Shown here in pieces: positions 16,313-23,874 of a stretch of 64,000 bases of DNA. The translations under genes were made by a program, and so were the position numbers. Position 1 is the stretch's first letter. Each line of letters starts with the position of its first letter. The DNA comes from Streptomyces roseoviridis. GTDB lineage: Bacteria; Actinomycetota; Actinomycetes; Streptomycetales; Streptomycetaceae. The DNA lies in NCBI RefSeq assembly GCF_039535235.1, contig NZ_BAAAWU010000001.1, positions 248,001 through 312,000 on the forward strand. The letters run 5' to 3'. A model generated the notes under the pieces. It worked only from the letters and a program-made list of their open reading frames with translations. It had not been told where the DNA came from and ran no database searches.

Positions 16313-17962
16313 ATGCGACCTGCACGAGCACCACACACCCGAGCACCACACACCCGGACACCGCGCGTCCCCCGGCCGGGGCGCCTCGCGGCGCTGCTGC
16401 TGTCCGCCGTCTCCGCCCTGGCCCTCGCCGCGCCCGCGTCCCCCGCCGCGGCGGCGGCGCCCGCGCCCGTGCCGGGCACCCTCGCCCCGTACAACGTCAG
16501 TTCGGTGTACACGGCCGGGATCTCCTCGGGCGGCTACATGGCGACGCAGCTGCACGTGGCGTACTCGGGCACCATCTCCGGATCGGCCGCCTTCGCCTCG
16601 GGCCCGTACCACTGCGCTCAGAACAGCCTGTCCACCGCGCTCAACGCGTGCATGGACACCCTCCAGGACCTCCAGTCGAGCCGGCTGGAGCGGACGACCC
16701 GGGACTGGTCGGCACGAGGGATGGTGGATCCGGTGTCCCATCTGTCCGGGGATCCCGTGTACGTCTTCAGCGGGACGAACGACGCGACCGTGAAGCAGCC
16801 GGTGGCGACCGCGCTCGCCGACTACTACGGCCGCTTCGGCGCCCGGGTCCGCTATCAGCGGACCACGGCGGCCGGTCACGCGTGGATCAGTCCGCTCGGC
16901 CCGAACGCCTGCGCAGTGACGCAGACGCCGTTCATCAACGACTGCGGGGTGGACGCCGAGCGTGAGCTGCTCGGCCATCTCCTCGGCCCGGTCGAGGCGC
17001 CCGCCCTGGTCCCGTCCGGCACCCTGATCCGCTTCGACCAGAACGGTTACGCGCCCGGCGGTTCGGCGGCGGCCCTGTCGATGGGGAACGAGGGCTTCGC
17101 GTACGTGCCGAAGTCCTGTGCGGACGGGGCGGCCTGCACGCTCATGGTCGCGCTGCACGGCTGCAAGCAGGGCTACGCCTACCAGGGCTTCGGGACCCGG
17201 TTCGTCGAGAACGCCTATCTGAACGAGTACGCGGACACCAACGCGATGATCGTGCTCTACCCGCAGGCGGCCCCGACCGCCACCCTGGAGAACCCCAACG
17301 GCTGCTGGAACTGGTGGGGATATCTCGGGGACGCGGCCTACGCGCACCACGGCGGCAAGCAGATCGAGGCCGTGATGGGCATGGTCCGGGCGCTGCGCGG
17401 CACCACCGAGCCGCCGCCGGCCGGTGGCGGCTCGGTGACGCTGCCGAGCGTGGACGCGCAGGACGGGTACGTGAAGGCGGCGGCCGACGGTTCGGGGGCG
17501 GCGGTCGGGACCCTGGAGGACACGTACGGCTTCGCGCTCGGCCGGGGGTCGGACGGGAAGGTGAACCGGACGCTGCTCTCGTTCGACACCTCGAGGATCC
17601 CGGCGGGCAAGGAGGTCACCCGGGCTTATCTGACGGTGACCCGGTCGAGCGGCTCGGGCGACCCCTGGGCGTCGCCCGCGGGCAACCGGCTGCTCGCGGA
17701 CGTCCGTACGGGCTGCTTCGGCGGGTGCGCGGTGGAGGCGGGCGACTGGGCGGCGCCGGCGACGGCGGCGGGCGTGGCGCAGCTCGGCCCGTTCGGGTCG
17801 GGCGGCACGGTGTCCGGCGATCTGTCACCGGCCGGCCTCGCCGCCCTGGACCGCAGCGGTACGACACAGCTGCGCCTGGGCTTCGCGTCGGCTCCGGCGG
17901 GGACGGCGTACCTCTTCGTCAACCAGGCCGCTCCGGTGACGCTGACGGTCGAGTACCGGTAG
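16313..17962 (+). CDS. Secreted PHB-depolymerase-like esterase with C-terminal DNRLRE domain
   Basis: The 549-residue product starts with a long Arg-rich, Tat/Sec-type signal peptide (hydrophobic core LAALLLSAVSALALAAPASPAAA, about 25-47). The catalytic domain resembles extracellular poly(3-hydroxybutyrate) depolymerases. The lipase box is AGISSGGYMA (Ser 71), and later segments are DPVYVFSGTNDATVKQP, GHAWIS and MVALHGCKQGYAYQG. From about residue 385 a DNRLRE-type beta domain replaces the usual polymer-binding domain. The ATG at 16313 follows gggagtcc. It is probably exported to attack polyester or another ester polymer. The gene ends exactly at the left end of an IS remnant. Confidence 0.88.
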   Translation: MRPARAPHTRAPHTRTPRVPRPGRLAALLLSAVSALALAAPASPAAAAAPAPVPGTLAPYNVSSVYTAGISSGGYMATQLHVAYSGTISGSAAFASGPYHCAQNSLSTALNACMDTLQDLQSSRLERTTRDWSARGMVDPVSHLSGDPVYVFSGTNDATVKQPVATALADYYGRFGARVRYQRTTAAGHAWISPLGPNACAVTQTPFINDCGVDAERELLGHLLGPVEAPALVPSGTLIRFDQNGYAPGGSAAALSMGNEGFAYVPKSCADGAACTLMVALHGCKQGYAYQGFGTRFVENAYLNEYADTNAMIVLYPQAAPTATLENPNGCWNWWGYLGDAAYAHHGGKQIEAVMGMVRALRGTTEPPPAGGGSVTLPSVDAQDGYVKAAADGSGAAVGTLEDTYGFALGRGSDGKVNRTLLSFDTSRIPAGKEVTRAYLTVTRSSGSGDPWASPAGNRLLADVRTGCFGGCAVEAGDWAAPATAAGVAQLGPFGSGGTVSGDLSPAGLAALDRSGTTQLRLGFASAPAGTAYLFVNQAAPVTLTVEYR

Positions 17963-18014
17963 AGCGTGTCTCTTTGGTCGGTTGGTCAGTTGATCGGATG
18001 CGTCCGTCCGTTTA

Positions 18015-18858
18015 GTGATCACTGACGTGATCTGGGACCGGATCGGGCCGTTGATGCCGGCCGATCCGGTCCGCGGCCGGCGATGGGCCGATCACCGCCG
18101 AACCCTGGAAGCCATCGTGTGGAAGTACCGCACCGGCTTTCCCTGGCGGGACCTGCCGGACGAGCTCAGCTCGTTTCATACCGCTCACAAACGCCTGATT
18201 CAGGTGGGCCATGGACGGCACCTGGGAACGCATCCCCGCCGCCGTTCTGGCAGCGGCCCACGCTGATGCCGACCTCGACTGGACCGTCTCGGTGGACTCC
18301 ACTGTCTGCCGGGCTCACCAGCACGCTGCCGGTGCCGGGAAACAGGGGCGCCAGACCGGGCCGAACCTGACGACCACGCCCTCGGGCGCTCCCGCGGCGG
18401 CCTGAGCACGAAAGTTCACCTCACCAGGGACGGCCTGCACGGCCTCTGGCCCTCCGCGCACCGCAAGCCAGGCGGGCGACGCCCCGGCCTTGGAGGCCGT
18501 CATGGCCGCCATCCGTGTCCCACGAAGCGGACCCGGTAGACCGAGAACCCGACCCGATGCCGTCCTGGCGGACCGCGCGTACTCCTCCCGTGCGATCCGG
18601 AGTCACCTCCGCCGACACGGGATCCGCAGTGTCATCCCCCAGCCGTCCGACCAGGTCGGCCACCGGCTGCGGCGAGGCTGCGACGGGGGTCGCCCACCGG
18701 CTCTCGACGCCTGAGCGTACAAGCAGCGCAACTCGCTCGAGCAGTACATCAACCGACTCAAGCAGTGGCGCGGCCTGGCCATGCGAACGGACAAGCTCGC
18801 CATCGCCTACCAGGCCGCACTCCACCTCGCCGCCATGCTCATCTGGACAGCCGCTTGA
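18015..18858 (+). pseudogene. IS5-family transposase, broken into several frames
   Basis: Transposase segments are recognisable in sequence but not in one frame: DVIWDRIGPLMPADPVRGRRWADHR and EAIVWKYRTGFPWRDLPDE, then WERIPAAVLAAAHADADLDWTVSVDSTVCRAHQHAAGA. These are followed by STKVHLTRDGLHGL, AVLADRAYSSRAIRSHLRRHGIRSVIP, and finally RNSLEQYINRLKQWRGLAMRTDKLAIAY. Several frame changes and a stop separate them, more than the single programmed frameshift known for some IS5 members, so it is dead. The DDE core is split between pieces. Confidence 0.85.
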
Positions 18859-18891
18859 CTGCCCACGCACACTGCCCGCGAACATGGCCAC

Positions 18892-19149
18892 ATGGACGAT
18901 CTTGTGGAGTTCCTCGTCGCACGCATCATGGACGACAACCACGCCTATGCCTACGTGGCCGGCACCCTGGGCGGCGAGGCACTTCTCGACAGCCACCTCC
19001 CCATGCTCGATCTGATCGAGCAACTGGCGAACGACTACAAAGCCATGGCCCCCTCGGACTCCCGCGCGGACGGACTGGCCCACGCGCTGCGAGTCCTTGG
19101 CCAGTCATACGCCGAGCACCCCGCCTACCAGCAGAATTGGCGCCCGTAG
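18892..19149 (+). CDS. DUF6221-family protein
   Basis: The 85-residue protein begins MDDLVEFLVARIMDDN and ends VLGQSYAEHPAYQQNWRP, matching both ends of DUF6221 proteins common in Streptomyces and often near mobile DNA. The middle is shorter than usual (typical members have about 100-150 residues), so it may be an internally deleted copy. The start is 34 bp after the transposase remnant, and the whole gene lies inside the putative IS ends. Its function is unknown. Confidence 0.7.
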   Translation: MDDLVEFLVARIMDDNHAYAYVAGTLGGEALLDSHLPMLDLIEQLANDYKAMAPSDSRADGLAHALRVLGQSYAEHPAYQQNWRP

Positions 19150-19215
19150 CCATTCAAGGAGACAGGCCCCAGCCGGGGCGACGCCGCTGCACCCGGGGCG
19201 CGTGGTGCCGGGAGG

Positions 19216-19792
19216 TCAGCGCGGGGTCGCGGCGGTCGGTGCGAAGGGGGCGCCGTGGCCGGGGACGACGAGGACCGGGGCGAGGCCGAGGATCGCGCGC
19301 CGGGAGGCGTGCAGGGCCGCGGGGTCGGTGGCGTACGGGTCCTCGGCGGGGCCGTCGGCGGACCACCACAGGTGGGTGAGGACGACGAGCCCTTCGGCGG
19401 TGTCCACGAGGGTGCTGATGTCCTCGGCCGTGTGGCCCGGTGTGGCGGCGAGCCGGATGGAGGGCGAGAGCGCGAAGCCGTCGGCCGGGCGGTCGGTCCA
19501 CAGGTCGTCCTGGTAGATCGCCCAGTGGTCGTGGTAGCGGGCGGCCGGGAAGAGCGCCGCGTTGAGCGTGTGGTCCGGGTGGTGGTGGCTGAAGACCACG
19601 TCCGTGACCTGTTCGGGCGTCACGCCCGCGTCGGCCAGCGGTCCGAGGATCAGGGCGCGGTCGGCGACCATCCCGGGATTCGACGACCACCACCGTGTCC
19701 CCGTCACGGAGCAGGGTGACGGTGGAGGCGGTGCGCGGTCCGACGTATCCGGCGGTCAGGACGGTCACGGTGGCTGTGGCGGTGGCGGTCAT
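19216..19792 (-). pseudogene. Metallo-beta-lactamase-fold hydrolase with a frameshift
   Basis: The N-terminus (TVTVLTAGYVGPRTASTVTLLRDGDTVVVV) lies in one frame from 19792 and the rest (NPGMVADRALILGPLADAGVTPEQVTDVVFSHHHPDHT to the stop at 19216) in another. The switch is close to 19680, where removing one base would restore the expected V-D/E-P-G-M-V-A junction. The zinc motif HHHPDH, the later TPGHT and PGHG are intact. The rest is undamaged, so this is either a very recent loss or a one-base sequencing error. It resembles the MBLAC1-like group of hydrolases. Confidence 0.8.
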
Positions 19793-19904
19793 GCGCGCAC
19801 GCTAGCCTTGCACGCCCTCCCGATTAGGCGATTTCCAGCCAGATCACAGGGGTCAGTTTCAGCCGAAAGGGGTCACGGAAGGGCGTCCGGGGGGTGGACC
19901 GTGG

Positions 19905-20651
19905 TCAGCGGGGGACCTCGGGGAGTTCCTCTCCCGTCTCCAGGAGCGACTTCAGGCTGGAGATCAGCGCCGGCCAGCCCTCGGCGACGAGTCGACGGAT
20001 CGTGCCGCCGGGGTCCAGGTCGTCGTGGACGACGGTCAGCTTCACCATGTCCCCGGCCGGTTCGATCCGGTACGTGACCTTGGAGCGGCCCTCCTGCGCG
20101 AGCCGGGCGTACACGTCCTCGCCGATGCCGACGGCCTGGGCCCACTCGGGCGTGAAGGTGTGCCAGGTGTACGAGAGGAGCCGTCCGGGGCGGGCGGCGA
20201 GGACGACCTGGGCGGGGTCGGAGGTGGTCCGTCCGCCCTCCTCCCAGACCATGGACGCCCCGGTCGTCCAGTCGGTCTGGAAGGCCACGCCCCAGTAGCG
20301 GCGGGTGAGGACCGGGTCGGTCAGCGCCTTCCACAGCTCGTCGGGCGTGGTGCGGATGTACGCCGTGTAGACGAAGGCACCGCTGCCGTCACCGGTCGCG
20401 CCGGTGTCACGGTCCGAGACGCGGTCGCCGCCACGGGTGGGGGCGCCGTCCTCGGGGCCGTTTCGGCCGCCGACGGGGCTGCCGCCGGCGCCGCCGTCCG
20501 TGCCGACGCCGCTGTCCGCGCCGGTGCCGGTGCCGTCGCCTCTGCCGACGCCGCCGTTCGTGCCGGTGCCGGTGCCTCTGCCCGCGCCGCCGTCCACGCC
20601 CGGGTCGCTGCCCGTGCCGACGCTGCTGTCCATGCTGGGGTTGCTGTCCAT
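19905..20651 (-). CDS. SRPBCC (AHSA1/START-like) protein with low-complexity N-terminus
   Basis: The 248-residue product has a C-terminal SRPBCC/AHSA1 ligand-binding fold of about 150 residues (FVYTAYIRTTPDELWKALTDPVLTRRYWGVAFQTDW, later EPAGDMVKLTVVHDDLDPGG and GWPALISSLKSLLETGEEL). Such proteins bind hydrophobic ligands or assist chaperones. About 90 residues before it are Gly/Thr/Asp-rich repeats. The ATG at 20651 has aagggag 9 nt upstream. An alternative GTG at 20699 would overlap the TetR stop by 4 bp and add 16 residues. Either way it is co-transcribed with that TetR gene. Confidence 0.85.
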   Translation of the reverse strand: MDSNPSMDSSVGTGSDPGVDGGAGRGTGTGTNGGVGRGDGTGTGADSGVGTDGGAGGSPVGGRNGPEDGAPTRGGDRVSDRDTGATGDGSGAFVYTAYIRTTPDELWKALTDPVLTRRYWGVAFQTDWTTGASMVWEEGGRTTSDPAQVVLAARPGRLLSYTWHTFTPEWAQAVGIGEDVYARLAQEGRSKVTYRIEPAGDMVKLTVVHDDLDPGGTIRRLVAEGWPALISSLKSLLETGEELPEVPR

Positions 20652-20695
20652 CGGAGCCTGCTCCCTTGCTGACGTCCGCGTGCCCGCCCGTGTGC

Positions 20696-21292
20696 TCACG
20701 GGCGGAGGGCCGCCGCCACGAGGCCCTCGATCTCGTCGGTCCCCCGGCTCACCGCCTGCTCTCCGGCGACGACCCGGTCCAGGACCAGGCCGTCCACGCA
20801 GGCGAGCAGCGTCAGCGTGCGGGCCTCGGGATCCGCGACGCCCTGGGCGGCGAGGAAGGTCCGGACGGCGTCGCGTCCGGGGTTCTCCCTCGGCACCAGG
20901 ATGTCTCGCAGTTCGGGGTCTCGCACGCTCTCCAGGACGCAGGCGTAGCGGGCGAGGCTGCGCCGGCGCCCCTCACCGGCCGTCCGGGCGGCGACGAGGG
21001 CGGCGAGGCTCCGCACGAGGTCGTCGGCGGTGCGCGGCACCGGGGCCCGCTCGGCCGCCGCCGCGAGCTCGGCCTGGTCGAGTTCGACCAGCCGGCGGAC
21101 GAGGCCGGTGAGCAGGGCCGAGCGGGTGCGGAAGTACGCGGAGGTCGTACCGGCGGGCAGGCCCGCGGCGGCGTCGACCGCCCGGTGGGTGAGTCCGCGC
21201 ATGCCCGCGTCGGCGAGGACGCCGAGGGCCGCGTCGGCCAGAAGGGTGCGCCGGGCGGGGGCGGGGGGTGCGCTGCGGTCGGAGGAGGTCAC
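20696..21292 (-). CDS. TetR-family regulator, divergent from an FAD monooxygenase
   Basis: The 198-residue protein has a TetR DNA-binding domain (LLADAALGVLADAGMRGLTHRAVDAAAGLPAGTTSAYFRTRSALLTGL) and a C-terminal domain of the kind found in TetR_C regulators. It starts at a GTG preceded by a purine-poor stretch. It lies 88 bp from the divergent FAD monooxygenase, and two copies of a palindrome occupy that gap, so it probably represses both directions. The SRPBCC gene follows in the same transcript. Confidence 0.9.
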   Translation of the reverse strand: MTSSDRSAPPAPARRTLLADAALGVLADAGMRGLTHRAVDAAAGLPAGTTSAYFRTRSALLTGLVRRLVELDQAELAAAAERAPVPRTADDLVRSLAALVAARTAGEGRRRSLARYACVLESVRDPELRDILVPRENPGRDAVRTFLAAQGVADPEARTLTLLACVDGLVLDRVVAGEQAVSRGTDEIEGLVAAALRP

Positions 21293-21300
21293 CCCCTCTT

Positions 21301-21314
21301 TCTACACCTGTAGA
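21301..21314. promoter_or_regulatory. TetR operator half-pair 1
   Basis: The palindrome tctacacctgtaga has 6-bp arms around a two-base centre. It shares its core with the second copy 40 bp away and lies just upstream of the TetR start. Confidence 0.8.
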
Positions 21315-21338
21315 GACGAGGGTTAGGCTGCTCGGCGT

Positions 21339-21356
21339 CTTCTACACCTGTAGAAG
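21339..21356. promoter_or_regulatory. TetR operator half-pair 2
   Basis: The palindrome cttctacacctgtagaag has perfect 8-bp arms. It ends 24 bp before the FAD monooxygenase start, where it would block that promoter. Confidence 0.85.
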
Positions 21357-21380
21357 CGGTTCACGAGAAGGGCACGGACC

Positions 21381-22559
21381 ATGGGCCACACCGCAGTCGT
21401 CGTCGGCGCGGGCATCGGCGGACTCGCCGCCGCCGTCGGACTCCAGCGCATCGGCTGGGAGGTGACCGTCGTCGACCGCTCCCCCGTCCTCGCCGACGCG
21501 GGCGCCGGCATCTCCCTCGCCGCCAACGGCATCCGCGCGCTCGACGTGCTCGGACTCGGCGCCGCCGTCCGGGCCGCCGGACGCGGCCAGTACACCGGAG
21601 GCACCCGCACGCCGAGCGGCACCTGGCTCGCCCGGATGGACGGGGCCGTGCTCGAACGCGCCCTCGGCTCCCCCATCGTGGGCATCCCGCGCGCCGAACT
21701 GCACCGGCTGCTGCGGGCCGCAACGAGGCCGGGCACCCTGCGTACGGGCCTGACGGCCGAGACCGCCACGACGCTCGCCGGGGGACGCGCCCGTGTGGAC
21801 CTCGGTCCGGGGAGCGAGCCCCTGGAGGCGGACCTGGTCGTCGCCGCCGACGGGATCGGCAGCCGGATCCGTACCGCGCTGTTCCCCGGCCATCCGGGTC
21901 CGGTGCACAGCGGCTCCACCGTGCTGCGGGCGATCACGTGCCGGCCGGTGGACCTCCGTACCGACTTCGAGCTCACCTGGGGGCGCGGGGCCGAGTTCGG
22001 TCACATCGCCTTCGCCGACGGGCGGGCCGAGTGGCACGCCGTCCTCAACGCGCCCGCCGGAGTGCGTCATGACGACCCGCTCGCGGTGCTGCGCCGTCGC
22101 TTCGCCGACTGGCACGCCCCGATCCCGGAGCTCCTGGCCGCGACCCGCGCCGAGGACGTCCTGCACCACGACGTCGGCGAACTGGCGACTCCGCTGCCGT
22201 CCTTCGTCTCCGGCCGTGTGGCGCTGCTCGGCGACGCGGCCCACGCGATGACGCCGAATCTCGGTCAGGGCGCCTGCCAGGCGCTGGAGGACGCCGTCGT
22301 CCTGGCCGCGGAGCTCGACCGTAGGGCAGACGTCGACACGGCGCTCGCCCGGTACGACGCCGAGCGGCGCCCGCGCAACACGGCCGTGGCGGCGGCTGCC
22401 CGACGGGCCGGCCGGATGGGGCAGCAGCTCAGCCATCCGCTCGCCGTGCCCCTGCGCAACACCCTGCTCCGGTTGGCGCCCTCGGGTGCGGCGGTGCGGG
22501 CGATCCTGCGTCACGCCGCCTGGACCCCGCCTCTCACCAGGTCTTTCACGGGTGAATAG
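21381..22559 (+). CDS. FAD-dependent aromatic-ring-type monooxygenase
   Basis: This 392-residue class A flavoprotein monooxygenase (PHBH fold) uses NAD(P)H and O2. The Rossmann motif AVVVGAGIGGLAAAVGLQRIGWEVTVVDR is at residues 5-34. The DG motif DLVVAADGIGSRIR lies near residue 155 and GRVALLGDAAHAMTPNLGQGACQALEDAVVLA near residue 280. It is related to salicylate/6-hydroxynicotinate-type monooxygenases, with the substrate unknown. It is divergent from and probably repressed by the neighbouring TetR protein, and the PadR gene follows by 40 bp. Confidence 0.93.
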   Translation: MGHTAVVVGAGIGGLAAAVGLQRIGWEVTVVDRSPVLADAGAGISLAANGIRALDVLGLGAAVRAAGRGQYTGGTRTPSGTWLARMDGAVLERALGSPIVGIPRAELHRLLRAATRPGTLRTGLTAETATTLAGGRARVDLGPGSEPLEADLVVAADGIGSRIRTALFPGHPGPVHSGSTVLRAITCRPVDLRTDFELTWGRGAEFGHIAFADGRAEWHAVLNAPAGVRHDDPLAVLRRRFADWHAPIPELLAATRAEDVLHHDVGELATPLPSFVSGRVALLGDAAHAMTPNLGQGACQALEDAVVLAAELDRRADVDTALARYDAERRPRNTAVAAAARRAGRMGQQLSHPLAVPLRNTLLRLAPSGAAVRAILRHAAWTPPLTRSFTGE

Positions 22560-22568
22560 GTGCCGAGG

Positions 22569-22593
22569 AAACTATTCAACGGACTGCTAGTTT
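22569..22593. promoter_or_regulatory. Inverted repeat before the padR gene
   Basis: The arms aaacta (22569-22574) and tagttt (22588-22593) are perfectly complementary and AT-rich against the local background. They end 6 bp before the PadR start and could be its autoregulatory site. Confidence 0.5.
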
Positions 22594-22599
22594 GTCCGG

Positions 22600-23163
22600 A
22601 TGTCTCTCAAGCACGCTGTCCTGGCGGCTCTCCTGGAGGGAGAGGCGTCGGGGTACGACCTGGCCAAGCTCTTCGACGTGTCCGTGGCCGACTTCTGGGC
22701 GGCGACGCCGCAGCAGCTCTACCGGGAGTTGGAGCGGCTCTCCGAGGCCGGTCTCATCGCCGCCCGGGTGGTGCAGCAGGAACGCCGCCCCAACAAGCGC
22801 ATGTTCACCCTCACCGAGGCGGGCCGGCGGGACCTCGTGGCGTACACCGCGCATCCGCCGAGGCCGACGGCGGTGCGGGACGAGCTGATGGTGCAGGTGC
22901 AGGCCTGCGACGAGGGCGACACCGCGGCGGTCCGCGCCCATGTGCGGGAACGGATGGAGCACGCCCGGGCGAAGCTCGCGCGCTACGGGCGGATGCGTGA
23001 GCGGCTGCTCGACGGGCGGGACGAGGACGTGTACCTGCGCGAGGCCGACCGGGTGGGACCGTATCTGACGCTGCTGCGCGGCATCGCCTTCGAGGAGGAG
23101 AACGTGCGCTGGGGCGAGCGGGCCCTGACGATTCTCGCCGAGCGGGAGGCCGCCCGGGGGTAG
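22600..23163 (+). CDS. PadR-family transcriptional regulator
   Basis: The 187-residue protein has an N-terminal PadR winged helix (SLKHAVLAALLEGEASGYDLAKLFDVSVADFWAATPQQLYRELERLSEAGLI, with PNKRMFTLTEAGRRDL in the wing) and a helical Vir_act_alpha_C dimerisation region. PadR proteins respond to phenolic or other small ligands. The gene follows the FAD monooxygenase in the same direction but has its own AT-richer leader, so it may be an independent unit that also controls its neighbour. Confidence 0.93.
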   Translation: MSLKHAVLAALLEGEASGYDLAKLFDVSVADFWAATPQQLYRELERLSEAGLIAARVVQQERRPNKRMFTLTEAGRRDLVAYTAHPPRPTAVRDELMVQVQACDEGDTAAVRAHVRERMEHARAKLARYGRMRERLLDGRDEDVYLREADRVGPYLTLLRGIAFEEENVRWGERALTILAEREAARG

Positions 23164-23232
23164 GCGCGGCGCCGGCCCCCGGCGCGCAGGGCTGGTGACG
23201 CCCGTGGCTACCGTGGGGTAGCGTCCGTGCGC

Positions 23233-23691
23233 ATGAACGTCGGTGACATCGTCGAGGACTTCACCCTTCCGGACGAGACGGGGCAGGCCCGTTCGCTCTC
23301 CGGGCTGCTGGCCGAAGGTCCTGTCGTCCTCTTCTTCTACCCGGCGGCGCTCACTCCGGGCTGCACCGCGGAGGCCTGCCACTTCCGTGACCTCGCGGGC
23401 GAGTTCCGCGCGGTCGGCGCCCGGCCCGTCGGCATCAGCACGGACGAGGTGGCGCGGCAGCAGGAGTTCGCCGACCGTCATGCGCTCGGCTATCCCCTGC
23501 TCTCCGACCCGTCGGGGGAGATCCGGGACCGGTTCGGGGTGAAGCGGGGGTTCTCGCTCGCGCCGACGAAGCGGGTCACCTTCGTCATCGACGAGGACCG
23601 CAGGGTGCTTGAGGTCGTCCGCAGCGAACTGCGGATGAGCGCGCACGCCGACAAGGCGCTGGCAGCGCTCCGGGCCCGCGTCAGGGACTGA
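23233..23691 (+). CDS. bcp: Peroxiredoxin, Bcp/PrxQ type
   Basis: The 152-residue thiol peroxidase reduces H2O2 and organic hydroperoxides using thioredoxin. The active site is YPAALTPGCTAEACHFRD, with peroxidatic Cys 44 and a resolving Cys 49, the five-residue spacing of the PrxQ alpha group. GISTDEVARQQEFADRH and FVIDEDRRVL are also typical. The ATG at 23233 is preferred; a GTG two codons upstream is possible. It appears to be a single-gene unit. Confidence 0.93.
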   Translation: MNVGDIVEDFTLPDETGQARSLSGLLAEGPVVLFFYPAALTPGCTAEACHFRDLAGEFRAVGARPVGISTDEVARQQEFADRHALGYPLLSDPSGEIRDRFGVKRGFSLAPTKRVTFVIDEDRRVLEVVRSELRMSAHADKALAALRARVRD

Positions 23692-23874
23692 GGCGGCCGG
23701 CCCGGGTGGACCTGCGGCCCGCCGCGCACCGGGCACCGCCGGTCCCGGGCGCCCCTGAGCGGCGGAGCTCCGGCGGGCCGTACGACGGGTCGCACGGGGC
23801 CTCGAGGGCGCGGGACAGTCCAGACGCACACGGACGTCGGCGCAGCGCACGCGGAGCCGAGCACGACGTGCGAG

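Larger units (their letters stand above)
17962..19169. mobile_element. Degenerate IS5/IS427-type element with possible passenger gene
   Basis: A transposase wreck is bounded on the left by gagcgtgtctctttgg (17962-17977) and on the right by the inverted sequence at 19154-19169, with 12 of 16 positions matching. If these are the true ends, the element is about 1.2 kb and encloses a DUF6221 gene beside the transposase remnant. No clear target duplication was found. The left end sits on the stop codon of the upstream hydrolase. Confidence 0.55.

Noticed and set aside
18015..18858. Programmed frameshift transposase
   Set aside because: Some IS5-type elements use one -1 shift, but here more than two frame changes and a stop occur, so it is a pseudogene.
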